27,448 bases of DNA from Mesaphorura yosii (taxonomy: Eukaryota; Arthropoda; Collembola; Poduromorpha; Tullbergiidae): contig WIXG01000673.1 in NCBI GenBank assembly GCA_009869945.1, positions 1 through 27,448 of the forward strand, read 5' to 3'. This document shows, piece by piece, positions 1 to 18,580 of this stretch. Each line of letters begins with the position of its first letter. The first letter of the stretch is position 1. The translations under genes were made by a program, and so were the position numbers. The notes under the pieces are model-generated. The model was given only the letters and a program-made list of their open reading frames with translations, was not told the origin of the DNA and ran no database searches.

Positions 1-3017
<3,017 letters not shown>

Positions 3018-4457
3018 TCTTTCCACTTGCAGTCCGGTCACTTGTTTTCTTTCACTTTCTGGTTTTAAACCAAGTTAACTGTCGTCAGTTGCCACAGCTT
3101 CACCGATCTGCCTGTAAGAAATTAGGTCAATTAATCAGTTTTATTTTCAGTCTTCTTGCGGAGCCTGAATCAGAGCCCTCAAAGCACAAAGCGGTATGCA
3201 CATTGCAAATACGAAGAACTTGGCTTTCCAGATTTCCAGCTCACGCTCATTCTCATGTTTGCTTGCAACTAGCGGCGCCTGGACTGGAAATCAATTATGG
3301 AAATGGATGATCAGTATTCGCATTTAGGCGTTTACATTTTACGTAATCCTAAATATCTAATTCGGTCATAAACGTGACTCGTTCATGACTATTTGCGCAA
3401 TTGTCTTGTTTCGTCTAGGATGGAACACGAGCCGGCACGATGATAGGCGGCACAAGCGCAGGAGTGACAGATGGAACGGCAGACGCCGGGGATCAATGAT
3501 ACGTTATCAGAATGGCAGAGCAAGAAATGAGACACGAGCCGACTTACCCGTGACGGCGACAGCAAAAAAAAGTTAACTTTCACCACAGCGCAGGAGCCCG
3601 ATATTACCACATTCGAACAGAATTAAGTTGTGAAAATTGTTCTGAAGTCTCCTGGCTGTTTTATCGCACTGGAAGTGTGTCCGTTTCCAACTGAAAACGT
3701 TTTCCACACGATTGGCAGCAGAATGACAGACACCTTCAACTTTGACCAAGGTCTTTCTTCAATGAATTGCAATTAGAGCTGCAGGTAATTCATTTTATGA
3801 CGCGCATGGTCATAGTCATGAGACCGGTGCCCACTTCCACTTGGCTTTGTTGGTTTGGCTTAATTGACGCGACGTGTCTTGCCGTGTCACGGTCTGCCAG
3901 TCATAAAACCAAATTAAAATGTAATTTCCTACGCACGCATGAATGCAATGCCAAGTGTCATTTGTCGTGTCGTGTCCCATGAGCCCAGTGGCCCATTGTT
4001 AAGTGGATTAATTTCGCGGGGCGTGCGGATCAATAAATCAATGAATGGCTCACTGCAGTGCAGAAAGCGATAGCGATTCAATTTGCAAAATTTTGCAATT
4101 ACTATTCGGATATTTGCCGAGCCCGACAGATAATTACGACAACAAAGATCCTCACGAAAGGAAATTAATTAGTCTAGTATGTCAATTTTCGACATAATTA
4201 AAGCCAAATTGTTTCCAGAAGTGAAGAAAGGCGTTGAAAATGAAGCAGGCACGTCAATTTGTCAGTAGGCAATTTGCAATTAGGCACAGCTCGTTAGAAG
4301 CAGAGACACATTTTAATAGAATTCTGCTTGAAACGGGATAAATTCGCAATTAGACAAGACAAATAGCTAAAGTTGCCATTAGCCATTAGCCACCGCCAAA
4401 AATAGCAAAAAATAGCACTGCGAAGTGTTCATTAATGGCTAAAATCTAATGAGATTG
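3018..4457. other. Intergenic AT-rich DNA between ABCC A and gustatory receptor 1
   Basis: This stretch has no open frame longer than about 73 codons and no recognisable protein similarity. It holds the upstream region of ABCC A (right of 3017) and the 3' side of the receptor ending at 4458. I see no clean TATA box for ABCC A. Short AT-rich words such as GCAATT recur at 4080-4350 without a regular period. Confidence 0.6.
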
Positions 4458-6065
4458 TCATTTTTCATTTTTGCAAGGTGAAAGAGGCGACGATGAAGCG
4501 TTGACGTTAGCTGCAAGGTCTCCAGGGCCAGCGCACGCCCCATTGCAAGAATTCTGATACTGGATGATGATGACCGTGTACGTGACGAGCAGGGAGAGGA
4601 TCGTCCCGAAAAATCTGTACGTCATTGTAAAAACGCCGGCGCCCCGCAGTGCGATTTGATTCGAATTCATGTCCATCGAGAGAGCCATCATTTTCGATGC
4701 TGGAATCTTGTCGACGTGGTCTCCGGTACAAATCCCATTGTAAAAGCGTCCAGCCTAGGACAAAAAAAGCGCAGGACAGGTTGATAAATCCTGGAGAAAC
4801 CTGCGCTGTTGCACCGTGACCTTTAACCTACCTTAGCATGCATATCAGCAGCGATCGCGAGTAGAATGAAGAAGAGCCCAAAATAAATGAAGAAATGGAT
4901 CGAATTGTGGATGTTAAAATATGAATTTGCCGCCCAAAGCACGTAAAACGGGATCGAGGTCGAGATAACACAAAGAAAGAAAACGCCCGTGATCCCGTTG
5001 ACGGCCCGCACGAGAGATTTGAGAACTTCGTACTGCGTCAGGATTTGCTCCATGTCACTTGCTTCGCCAGAGCCGCCGTTCTTTCGGGTGTAGGCCAGAA
5101 ATTCTTTCATGGAGCTTCGGAGAGCGGTGGCGGAAAGAAGCACGAACACTTCCACCAGGACGTGGTGGATAAAAAACTCTGGGATCGCAACGATCATGTG
5201 AAGAGCTGTGGTGGAAATGGCCAGTGCCGTGTAACAGAGGCCATGTTGATCGTATGCGCCTGCGATCGTACCTGGGAGAACCTCATCCGACTGGAACATG
5301 TACATTCGCTGAGCTTCGACGAAGTACGACTGGACGAAGGGGATGAGACTCCCATCCAAGATGGACGTCTCGTGCAGCGTCGTGTCCGTAGCCGCCAACC
5401 CAATGCATGTGAACGTGATGGCTGCCCCAAGCAAGTGAATCTGGAGACAAGGATAAAAATCAACCAACCAAGGCCCAGGCTAAGAATGGAAGGGACACAC
5501 ACACACTCACGCGCGTGCTTACCTTGATTCGCTTCCGTCTCCGATTTATGCGCGGCGCTCCATTGGCTCCGCAGAATTCGATTTTGTCCACGAGGCGAAT
5601 GAGCACTTCGAATTTGCCGCTTTTCCGCCAGAATGTGTACATGCAGCTGAGGACTGTCATCACGCCAAGAGAAAGGCCAACGTGCTGAAGCGTTTCGATA
5701 GATTTCCCGCCTTCGCGTTCCCGAGAATGATCGTAGTCGTCTCTTTCATTGTTGTCTTCACCGTCATGCGTGTGTTCGTGGCCATGGAGGTGTCGGCGGT
5801 GGTCCGGGTGGCTCACATCAAGCAGGACCCAGAGCCAGATCAGGCTCTCGTACAAAATCAGCGCGTGCACGACTCCGCATGCGATTTGCTGCCATCGGCG
5901 CTTGACAACTCTGCATTTGGAGCCTAGGGCATCCGATTTGAGCCGGAATGGGATCAGGCAGAGGCCATAGCCAAGATTCAGCGGGAACTTGAAGTAGTCA
6001 AGGATGGAATCAGCTCCGGAGCCGTACGCGGACGAAGGTGGAACTCTGAGCGTCAATTTTTCCAT
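4458..6065 (-). CDS. Gustatory receptor 1 (7-transmembrane chemoreceptor) with His-rich loop
   Basis: Insect-type gustatory receptor, a seven-helix ligand-gated cation channel of taste neurons with a cytoplasmic N-terminus. Three exons: 6065-5523, 5440-4832 and 4754-4458, all phase 0 with GT..AG introns of 82 and 77 bp, giving 482 aa, a normal length for the family. The C-terminus carries TYTVIIIQY (442-450), the GR signature with Tyr for the usual Phe. Exon 3 also has the typical helix-7 lead-in (MALSMDMNSNQ). The N-terminal stretch DYFKFPLNLGY matches the second receptor at 19013. The loop after the first helix (residues 85-113) has eight His, five of them alternating (92, 94, 96, 98, 100), plus many Asp/Glu; receptor 2 lacks this. 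A weak initiator TCAGT lies at 6121-6117. The gene sits alone between two ABCC transporters. The ligand cannot be read from sequence. Confidence 0.85.
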
Positions 6066-6943
6066 TTCTGGTCCAGCTCCAGTTCCAGTCTGGTCGAGTG
6101 CAAGCGAAGAACTGGAACTGAGCCGCTGTGCGAGAGAAAGCTAATTTACATAATTCAATGTCAACCTGCGTCAGCCTGGTAATTCTAATCTATAATCTTT
6201 GTCTTTACCGACTTTACGACATTTCTCCTAATTGCTTATTGCTTTCCTTTCCAGACAACATCTGGCTGACTCTCGTTCGGCATCCGCACAAACTCTTCGG
6301 ATTGGCGCACGTTGAACGAACCCCGTCGGCACAATTTTGAGTGTGCTGAACACGAATGTGTGGCATAATTGCACAATTTTAACGGATTTTGCGTTAAAAA
6401 TGAAGCCAAGCGTTGAATCATCAGTGAAGTGACGTGAATCATATAGCTCGCCGACCCTCTGCACCAGGAATTTTATCGTTCAGTTCATCGAATCATCTCG
6501 AAACAGTCGACACGTGAGTCAAGGTCACAGAAAATTCAAAAATTAGATCCATGCAGTAGTGCAGTGTAGTGATATGATCAGTCAAACGAAATGAAAACGA
6601 CCGGTGATGACACAGCATTAAATTGTTCGAATCGACTCCCGGCTCCCACTTCAGAGATCAGCTGTAAATTTCTATGGTCCAGTGCCATGCCGTCGATTGA
6701 GGTGTGAACGCTTATCAATTATGCAACAACAAATTGAGAGTTGAATCCAACTCAAACTCGTGACCAGTGACTACGACTACTTGCTAATGAGTGAACAGTG
6801 AAGTGATGAAGTGAAGGCAATCATCATCGGCATTAGTAAATGTCAATCGGTCAGGTAGGCAGGTAGGCAAGGCAGATAGTTGTTTATCTAAGCACTCGAA
6901 AACCGTCACGGAACGCTCATGCTGAAACTGAAATTAGACAACG
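6066..6943. other. Intergenic region shared by receptor 1 (left) and ABCC B (right) promoters
   Basis: I see no coding potential here. The left end holds the 5' flank of receptor 1: on the minus strand TAAATTA (about 6149-6143) lies 29 nt before a TCAGT initiator at 6121-6117, a weak core-promoter match. The centre has several GTGAAGTGA-like words (6420-6440, 6780-6820) with no clear period. The right end leads into the ABCC B promoter. Confidence 0.5.
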
Positions 6944-6981
6944 TATAAAACGTACAGGCAGTGGCGATCAATAATTCAGTC
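6944..6981 (+). promoter_or_regulatory. Core promoter of ABCC B: TATA box and arthropod initiator
   Basis: TATAAAA at 6944-6950 is followed by TCAGTC at 6976-6981, so the first T of the TATA box lies 34 nt before the initiator A at 6978. TCAGT is the consensus arthropod initiator. Transcription from here would give a 5' UTR of about 211 nt before the ATG at 7189. The sequence match is direct; its use as a promoter is inferred. Confidence 0.65.
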
Positions 6982-7188
6982 CCACTTGGACTTGGAACAT
7001 TGGAACTATCCAGCCCAGTAGTTGCCAGTTAATTGTTTCATTTTTTTTGTGCTAGTTATTGCTAATTGGGACAAGAAAAGTGCTGACTACTAATTACTTG
7101 ATTCTCGTACGACCCAGGTCAAGAGTTCCTGTTCCAGCCGATCGACAGTCGATAATCGCTCAGATTCGGATCCTGTAATCAGTAAATC

Positions 7189-13046
<5,858 letters not shown>

Positions 13047-13101
13047 CATGACAGAATACAACCTTTTATGAATATTAGTTAGCCATTAACAAATTCTTGC
13101 T

Positions 13102-13107
13102 AATAAA
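13102..13107 (+). terminator. Poly(A) signal AATAAA of ABCC B
   Basis: AATAAA lies 56 nt after the ABCC B stop codon (13044-13046). No closer canonical signal is present. Confidence 0.6.
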
Positions 13108-13747
13108 TTACATGTCTGAAATCAAGTTAGTTAATTAATGTTTCGTTCGATGCCTATCGGTGTCGAATCGTCAAAGTTGTGATCCATCGCAGAAATAAAC
13201 AGAGCAACGCAGATTGCTTGCAGATTAAACAACCGCACGGCCGACATTTCTAGACTAATTTGCATAATTATTTCGGAGAGTCATGCTCATAAATCGCCAT
13301 AGTGAAATCATTGTTCAGTTCTAGTTCTGTTAATTAATTGGCGAAATGAATACTTCTTTGAAGCGCATCAGCTCGGAGGCACTGCCGAAACTCCGTACAG
13401 ACATTTACCCACCTCTGCCAACGTACAAAGAAGAAGAAATGGCGATGGCAGCATTGTCCCGTCGGATCTCGTGAAAATGTGTAAGGCGCTGAATGGGATC
13501 TGACCGATGAGCAACTCAATGCTTGCAACGGCTTCTGAGTCAAGTATTACACCGCAGGGCCCCGTTGTCACTGATGGAACCAGTTCTAGGGACCCGCTCA
13601 TCTCTAAGCAGCTATTCGTGAAACTTTTCTCACCCTGATTCAAATCCAACTTATTTCGTCGCTTCTCGTGTGTACGGACTTGAAGTGAATACTTTGACCA
13701 CTTTTACGTTGAGAGCTTTGAAATAATAAAAAGTTTACTTTCATTCA
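13108..13747. other. Intergenic DNA between the convergent ABCC B and methyltransferase genes
   Basis: The two flanking genes point toward each other here. A 93-codon minus-strand open frame (13649-13368) exists, but it resembles no family I know and has no visible promoter or signal, so I leave it uncalled. Confidence 0.5.
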
Positions 13748-13759
13748 TTTATTTTTATT
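13748..13759 (-). terminator. Paired poly(A) signals of the methyltransferase gene
   Basis: Read on the minus strand, two adjacent AATAAA words (TTTATT on the plus strand) lie 16-27 nt past the stop codon at 13777-13775, giving a very short 3' UTR. Confidence 0.6.
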
Positions 13760-13774
13760 CAAAACAAGAGAATC

Positions 13775-14749
13775 CTACTTATAAAAATAGTCGGGATCAA
13801 TTCGAGTATTAATGAACGCGTAGTCGACAAATGCCATGTGATCCATTTTGTTCAAGAGAAGTGGGATTTGAGTAAATTCCATGAAAACAGCTCGGAGCCC
13901 TCGTTCCTCCAATCGACCGAACAGATTGACCAAGTTTTCGAATGGATTTCCAGGCCACCCGCCTGGATGCAACTCGACTTGGAGCTGTGCAAATGGAAGT
14001 GTACCAGGGAAATCTTCCAGCATGGCCTCAAAAGCTGCCAGCTCTGCTCCTTCCACGTCCACCTTCAGAATATCGATAAACGTGTCTCCGTGCAGGGCCA
14101 TTTCGGATGCAATCGTGCGAAGTGGGGGGCTGACGGAGTTTTCACCCCCAACACCGACTTTGTAAAACCAGGCTCGGTCAGGGTACTTGGCCGCGAGACT
14201 TGGACCCGCTCCACTGACATCGTCAACGGTGTAGTCAAGCATTCGCACACTGCAGTTGGACCTCTTCATTATTTCCTCCTCGAATGTGATTTCTTGATTG
14301 ATTCCGTAGCTGTACACAAGGCAGGTCGGTTTCAAGGCAACGACATGTGTGAATCCGCAGATCCACTTGCCTCCATCTCCAAAATGGCCAACCCGTTCCA
14401 TGGGGCGTGGACAGTGATAGGCCGGAGTGAATAAATCCCAAATGTTACTAAACGTGTTGTCATTTGAGAGCCCCCACGGCCGGTCGTGAAACTGCGATCC
14501 CAATTTGGAGAGGGCCGCACTTCGCTTGTCTTTCGAAACTTGCCACACGGTTTCCGCGTCGCGTAGGATTCGGTGGACGCAATTCGACGAAATTGCGCCA
14601 TCGTCTTGAGCGGAATGTCTTGCGCTTGGATCTTGGGGTTCCTTCTGCTGATTTTGTTGTAGGATTTCAGGGCGTATGGAGAAAATTAGTAGGACCATCA
14701 CGAAAACAGAAAGGACTTTAACCCAGATTTGCAGGTGGGCAGAAATCAT
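13775..14749 (-). CDS. METTL24-like membrane-anchored methyltransferase (Methyltransf_22 type), intronless
   Basis: Probable SAM-dependent methyltransferase related to METTL24, with an N-terminal anchor suggesting a Golgi or secretory location. The encoded protein is 324 aa from the first true ATG (14749); the open frame extends further upstream but only through a GTG. Residues about 10-25 are one hydrophobic helix, typical of a type II membrane protein. A variable stem follows to about residue 95. The catalytic domain then shows FTPAYHCP (107-114), GDGGKWICG (124-132), an SAM-binding strand CLVYSYGI (143-150) and DILKVDVEGAE (226-236), the acidic motif shared with FkbM-type enzymes. No intron is present, unlike the xylosyltransferase next to it on the same strand. 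Both genes share an upstream repeat (14919 and 17414). The substrate is unknown; FkbM relatives methylate sugar hydroxyls, so a glycan target is a guess. Confidence 0.8.
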   Translation of the reverse strand: MISAHLQIWVKVLSVFVMVLLIFSIRPEILQQNQQKEPQDPSARHSAQDDGAISSNCVHRILRDAETVWQVSKDKRSAALSKLGSQFHDRPWGLSNDNTFSNIWDLFTPAYHCPRPMERVGHFGDGGKWICGFTHVVALKPTCLVYSYGINQEITFEEEIMKRSNCSVRMLDYTVDDVSGAGPSLAAKYPDRAWFYKVGVGGENSVSPPLRTIASEMALHGDTFIDILKVDVEGAELAAFEAMLEDFPGTLPFAQLQVELHPGGWPGNPFENLVNLFGRLEERGLRAVFMEFTQIPLLLNKMDHMAFVDYAFINTRIDPDYFYK

Positions 14750-14918
14750 TCTCACATCAACGCGAAAAGTGTTAGCTGACACTTATTTGTATTCCTGTAC
14801 TCTTCGTGAATCTCGTAGAATTTTTGTGTTTAAATCTCAACTGTTGCGTACTTTTCAAGATTGAACTGCCACCAGCCTACCACGACACGACTGCATAAGA
14901 GCTGCGCTTGTGCCAATT

Positions 14919-15104
14919 CATAAAATCGTAAAACAATAAGCATCTCTAATTACACCTCTTTGTGGAGCTGATCTCATCTCTTTCAATTTGCTGACACCGT
15001 AACTGCTGACTGTTAGCATCCAGCAGCCTCGACTGGCTGCATGCCGAGTGATGTATTTATGTCGTCGTCTTCGTCGTAAACATAATGTAATGTAACTGCT
15101 GACA
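14919..15104. repeat. Dispersed repeat, copy 1, upstream of the methyltransferase
   Basis: This begins CATAAAATCGTAAAA and ends at GTAACTGCTGAC. It matches 17414-17655 in the same orientation over nearly its full length, with small differences. It contains GTAACTGCTGAC twice (14999-15010, 15092-15103), an imperfect palindrome around GCCTCGACTGGC and a CGTCGTCTTCGTCG run. Read on the minus strand it carries a TATA-like ATAAATA. It starts 170 bp upstream of the methyltransferase ATG. It could be a small transposon or a duplicated promoter module. Confidence 0.85.
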
Positions 15105-15804
15105 GAAGAAGCCAATATGTGCGATACAGTCAATGGCTTCATTACTCATGCCCCAACAAGTACACTTTATTGTTGACACCCGCTTCTCATCCTCCAGCTT
15201 ATAGAGAAAGCGAAGGAGGTTTGGATTCGTCGGATCATCGTTCAACATGAATCGGCGGTGAGAAAATCCGAGGCGCTATCACCCGAAAATCTTCTGACGA
15301 GGAATGCAAATAATGTGTGAATTTTGTTTCGACGATGGTCCAGACAATATTGCGGATTTGGAATTGGTTTCATCTTCGTTGTGGCACTCGTCCGGTTTTG
15401 CGGTATTTCCATTTTTGGCGAATACAGGGGTCGAGCATTGCAATATCTCAAGCTGCCCGGAAGCGGAGTTCGCGAAGATAGGAGCCCGATTGCATCTTCA
15501 CTTTCGACCCCATGAAGTGAGGGTACTTGACCGCGGATTGGATTCCTCACTTGTACTCAAACATCTGCATCTCAGCTGCGTTCCCATACACTCATGTGAA
15601 CAACGTTTGCTCTAAATGTTTAACCCTTGTATGATTCATAAATCTAGCATGAAGCCACGGTCTGAGTTCATCGTTTTCGTGTTTTTACGCAAATTATATC
15701 TTAAGAATTTTTGCAACCTCTTGGGAATAAATTCAAACGTGCCAAAATGCCTGTGATTGAAACACGAAAATATTTAATGACCGACAATTACACGACATGT
15801 CAAA
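15105..15804. other. Intergenic DNA with a possible minus-strand coding remnant
   Basis: On the minus strand from about 15272 to 15057 an open frame reads HRRFMLNDDPTNPNLLRFL and onward. Its composition looks protein-like, but it runs into the repeat at 15104 and has no stop-bounded gene structure. I do not recognise it. The rest (15300-15804) has conflicting weak open frames and an AT-rich 3' flank of the xylosyltransferase. Confidence 0.3.
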
Positions 15805-17229
15805 TTATACGTCCATGTTCATGAATAGGTTTTGAATGAAGTACGGATTTTTGGTACAACTGGTCTCGTACAAAGTTTCCCCCGGTTGAAGCTCCTCCTG
15901 ATTGGCCTCAAGCCTGCTCCGCAAGTTTCGCTGAAATGACTGGAGCCTGCTCTCGCTCAAAACGGTGCTCATGTCTAGCTCTTCGTAGGCGTCAAATATA
16001 ATGGAGTACTGCGACCTGGGCCTGCCTTCTGGAGGAAAAAACGCTTCGGAGCACCCGTGAATGGCGTTGATCCCGTTCTGGGTCGGACCATCGCACGTGG
16101 GACTTGGGAAGCAATAATACTGAATGTAATTGTGCCCGCAGTCAAGTTGCCTCACTTCTTCAGGTCGAGAGTGGAAGTAAACGTTGAGGATGTCTTGGTC
16201 AGCGTCTGGCAGCACTAATTTGAATCTATCGTAAATTATTGGGACATCCGCGAGCAGAGCGGTCCGTCGCATTCTTGTGAGGTTGTAAACGCCCACGCCA
16301 GAGCTGAGCCCTTGCACTCCGTAGAACGGGATGTATTTTTTGGTGTGGTACATGGCCGGTGCCATTCCACACCATTGACTCTCATTGAACTCATAAACCT
16401 CGTTGTAGGTTAGGCGTGCGTTCTTCCTGAGTATAACGTCGGTGTCGAGGTACAGGATCGCATCGTGTTTTGGGAGAGTCAGGCCAAGAAGCAAGCGGAA
16501 AGTGGCGCAAGGGTACAGCATGTTTTTCAGGTGAAGGTACTCTGGAAAGTTGTGGTAGACCATAAAACATGTGGAATTTAGCGTGCATGGCGACAAGTAA
16601 CTTACTCTTTGGATATCTCGCGGTCTTCAATCTGAATCTTGCAAGGCGTAAGTATTCAGGAGCAATCTCACGCCCGTCCTGAAAGAACTCGTCGATGTAC
16701 ATCGAGGTGAATGAGTTGTCCAAGTAAATGATAATCTCCAGAGTTTCCCTCCGGATATTTTCCATAGGATTCTTCATCAGGTAGTTGTATTCAGTTAGAA
16801 GAAGCGACTTGATTAACGTCTTCAGTTCTCTCATGTTGTTCGAAATATTTACGGTGTGATTAGAAGAGTAAGTGGCGTGTTGTCCGCACAGAACGACCAC
16901 AATTGTAATTGGGGTTGGAATTCGCAAATCCACGGCTTGGAGGTTGGGCGTTCTCTCGGAATCTACGGCTTGGAGGTTGGGTGTCCTCTCGGAATCTACG
17001 GCTTGGAGGTTGGGTGTTCTCTCGGAATCTACTGAGATTGCTGGGGTTTGCTGGTCATAATGCCAAAAGCCGCGGTAGTAGGCCCAGATGAGTAAAATGA
17101 GAACGCATCCCATTGCAACGCAATTGTTCTTATGCTTCCTTGGAAACCTGCAAATTACCAAGAGTTATCTATGTCCCACAGTTTGCAATCGTATTGCTAT
17201 CGCTACTTCGTTTTCACTTACGGGGACAT
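15805..17229 (-). CDS. Glucoside xylosyltransferase-like glycosyltransferase (GT8), 428 aa
   Basis: GT8 family type II Golgi glycosyltransferase resembling GXYLT1/2, which add xylose to O-glucose on EGF repeats such as those of Notch. Exons: 17229-17222 (8 nt, ATG plus five bases), 17147-16606 and 16541-15805, phases 2 and 1, introns 74 and 64 bp. One helix (about 13-27) follows a basic N-terminus. Residues 42-74 are three exact copies of VDSERTPNLQA in the stem. The catalytic part shows YPCATFRLLL (193-202), the metal-binding DTD (216-218) in LYLDTDVIL, SSGVGVYNLTRMRR (263-276), DADQDILN (296-303) and the metal-site His in AIHG (345). GXYLT1 is about 440 aa, so the length fits. The start exon is inferred: ATGTCCCC is followed by GTAAGT, and the next exon begins after TTTGCAG. 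An in-exon start at the Met in CVAMGC is the alternative. Acceptor specificity cannot be told. Confidence 0.82.
16930..17032. repeat. 33-bp in-frame tandem repeat in the xylosyltransferase stem
   Basis: Three tandem 33-bp units encode VDSERTPNLQA on the minus strand. The units differ at only a couple of bases, so the expansion is recent. The repeat length keeps the reading frame. Confidence 0.9.
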
Positions 17230-17413
17230 GCTGCAATGAATGGAAGTCCAAGGAGGATTGTCGACACGATCGTGTCCACGCTGTTTGTGGCCTGTGGACG
17301 GCTGTCAGTATGGAATGAACACACGTGAAATGTTCATGTATGCAAGTGTCAAGATTAATATATTTCCTTTTATTTCTATGTCTACAAAAGAACTGCTAAC
17401 ATTTACATCACCT

Positions 17414-17655
17414 CATAAAATCGTAAAAATAAAAGCATCTCTAATTACACCTCTTTGTGTCACTGATCTCATCTCTTCTCAATTCTGCATGTTTCGCTGA
17501 CACCGTAACTCCTGAGAAAGTAACTGCTGACTGTTAGCATCCAGCAGCCTCGATTGGCTGCATGCCGAGTGATGTATTTAGGTCGTCGTCTTCGTCGTAA
17601 AATAGAAAACTTGTAAACTCTTCGTCGTAAACATAATGTAATGTAACTGCTGACA
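17414..17655. repeat. Dispersed repeat, copy 2, upstream of the xylosyltransferase
   Basis: Direct copy of 14919-15104, longer by two internal duplications: an extra GTAACTCCTGAGAAA segment near 17511-17525 and an extra CTTCGTCGTAAA segment near 17590-17630. It starts 185 bp upstream of the xylosyltransferase ATG, nearly the same spacing as copy 1 from its gene. GTAACTGCTGAC occurs at 17520-17531 and 17643-17654. Confidence 0.85.
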
Positions 17656-17810
17656 CAAGCTTGAACGAAGGGCAAATTTTTCCGCCCTGGTTTAAAAACT
17701 TCCAAGCTTATTTGCATTCACATATTCACACAAGTGGAACTTCATTCCTTTACTTGCTAAGCGCGTAGCGGCATTCGTTGCACTATGACACTAACATTCT
17801 ACTACGAGAT

Positions 17811-17857
17811 TCGGACGGATTGGTCGGACGGATTGGTCGGACGATTGGACGGACTGG
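17811..17857. repeat. 13-bp minisatellite
   Basis: TCGGACGGATTGG is repeated twice exactly, followed by a 12-bp copy lacking one G and a 9-bp partial copy. No coding or regulatory role is visible. Confidence 0.85.
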
Positions 17858-18022
17858 AGTGAGCAAATTGTTCTGCTCCGAGATTTCATAAACATTCATT
17901 TGGTCTCATTTGCACATGCAAAGAGCCTTATTTAATAAAAGCTATGACCCAGAGCAAACAAAGCAGAAGACTAAATTTCATAAATGCATGTAATGCTAAT
18001 ATACATCCTGTGTCTTCCTTAT

Positions 18023-18283
18023 TCAGCAGTCGTCCCTACAGCACTGAGCACGAATTCTTTGTAAATATGTGGCGGCGGTGTAACTTCTTGACCGGCAAAT
18101 TGCTGCGACTGCAACCTGTAAGGCGAAAGGTAGGAACCCAAGAACCTGCCCCAATTCCAGCATATCATTCCGATCGTTGCACTTCGCTTGTAAGACCGGC
18201 ATCATGTCAAGAAGGGCCAAACACTCTGCTTCTGTGAAGATGTCAAGTGGAAAGTTGGAGTTTGTCCATACTCGTTGGGATTT
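18023..18283 (-). pseudogene. Fragment of an NB-ARC (AP-ATPase) domain
   Basis: The translated minus strand reads FPLDIFTEAECLALL, then about 35 residues later LGFLPFALQVAVAAI and YTAATYLQR. These match the ARC region of NB-ARC/STAND ATPases (consensus like LGGLPLALEQAAAYI with a following F-x-x-Y-L). The P-loop and Walker B parts and any TPR or sensor domain are absent, and there is no ATG at the start of the open frame. I read this as a decayed or isolated exon of an NB-ARC/TPR gene, not a working protein. Confidence 0.5.
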
Positions 18284-18580
18284 TCTCAGTTTTGATTTCT
18301 GGATATGATGATGGCATGATGGCACTCAAGGGTTGGAAGCAGTTTATTTAGTCCATTCGTTCCATTGAAACGGTCAGTGTTGTCAAAGATGAAAGACATC
18401 GAAATCCATCAAATCGTCCATAATTTTCACCTACAACCTCTTTCAATGTGCCAGATTCATCGCGGCGCAAGCCAAGCAGTTTTTTCAACTGATCGAACGA
18501 ATTCTCCACAGCTGATGATTACACAGAAAGTTGACATTCCTGCCAATGCAAAAACGCATGCTGCCCAACGACTTACACAA

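Noticed and set aside
5682..5927. Hydrophobic plus-strand open frame that could suggest a small membrane protein
   Set aside because: Antisense to receptor 1 exon 1; the His-rich loop and helices are on the minus strand in a consistent three-exon gene.
13368..13649. 93-codon minus-strand open frame near the ABCC B 3' end
   Set aside because: No domain, no promoter, and it sits between two convergent genes; not enough to call.
13838..14434. 198-codon plus-strand open frame
   Set aside because: Antisense to the methyltransferase, which has its motifs and an N-terminal anchor on the minus strand.
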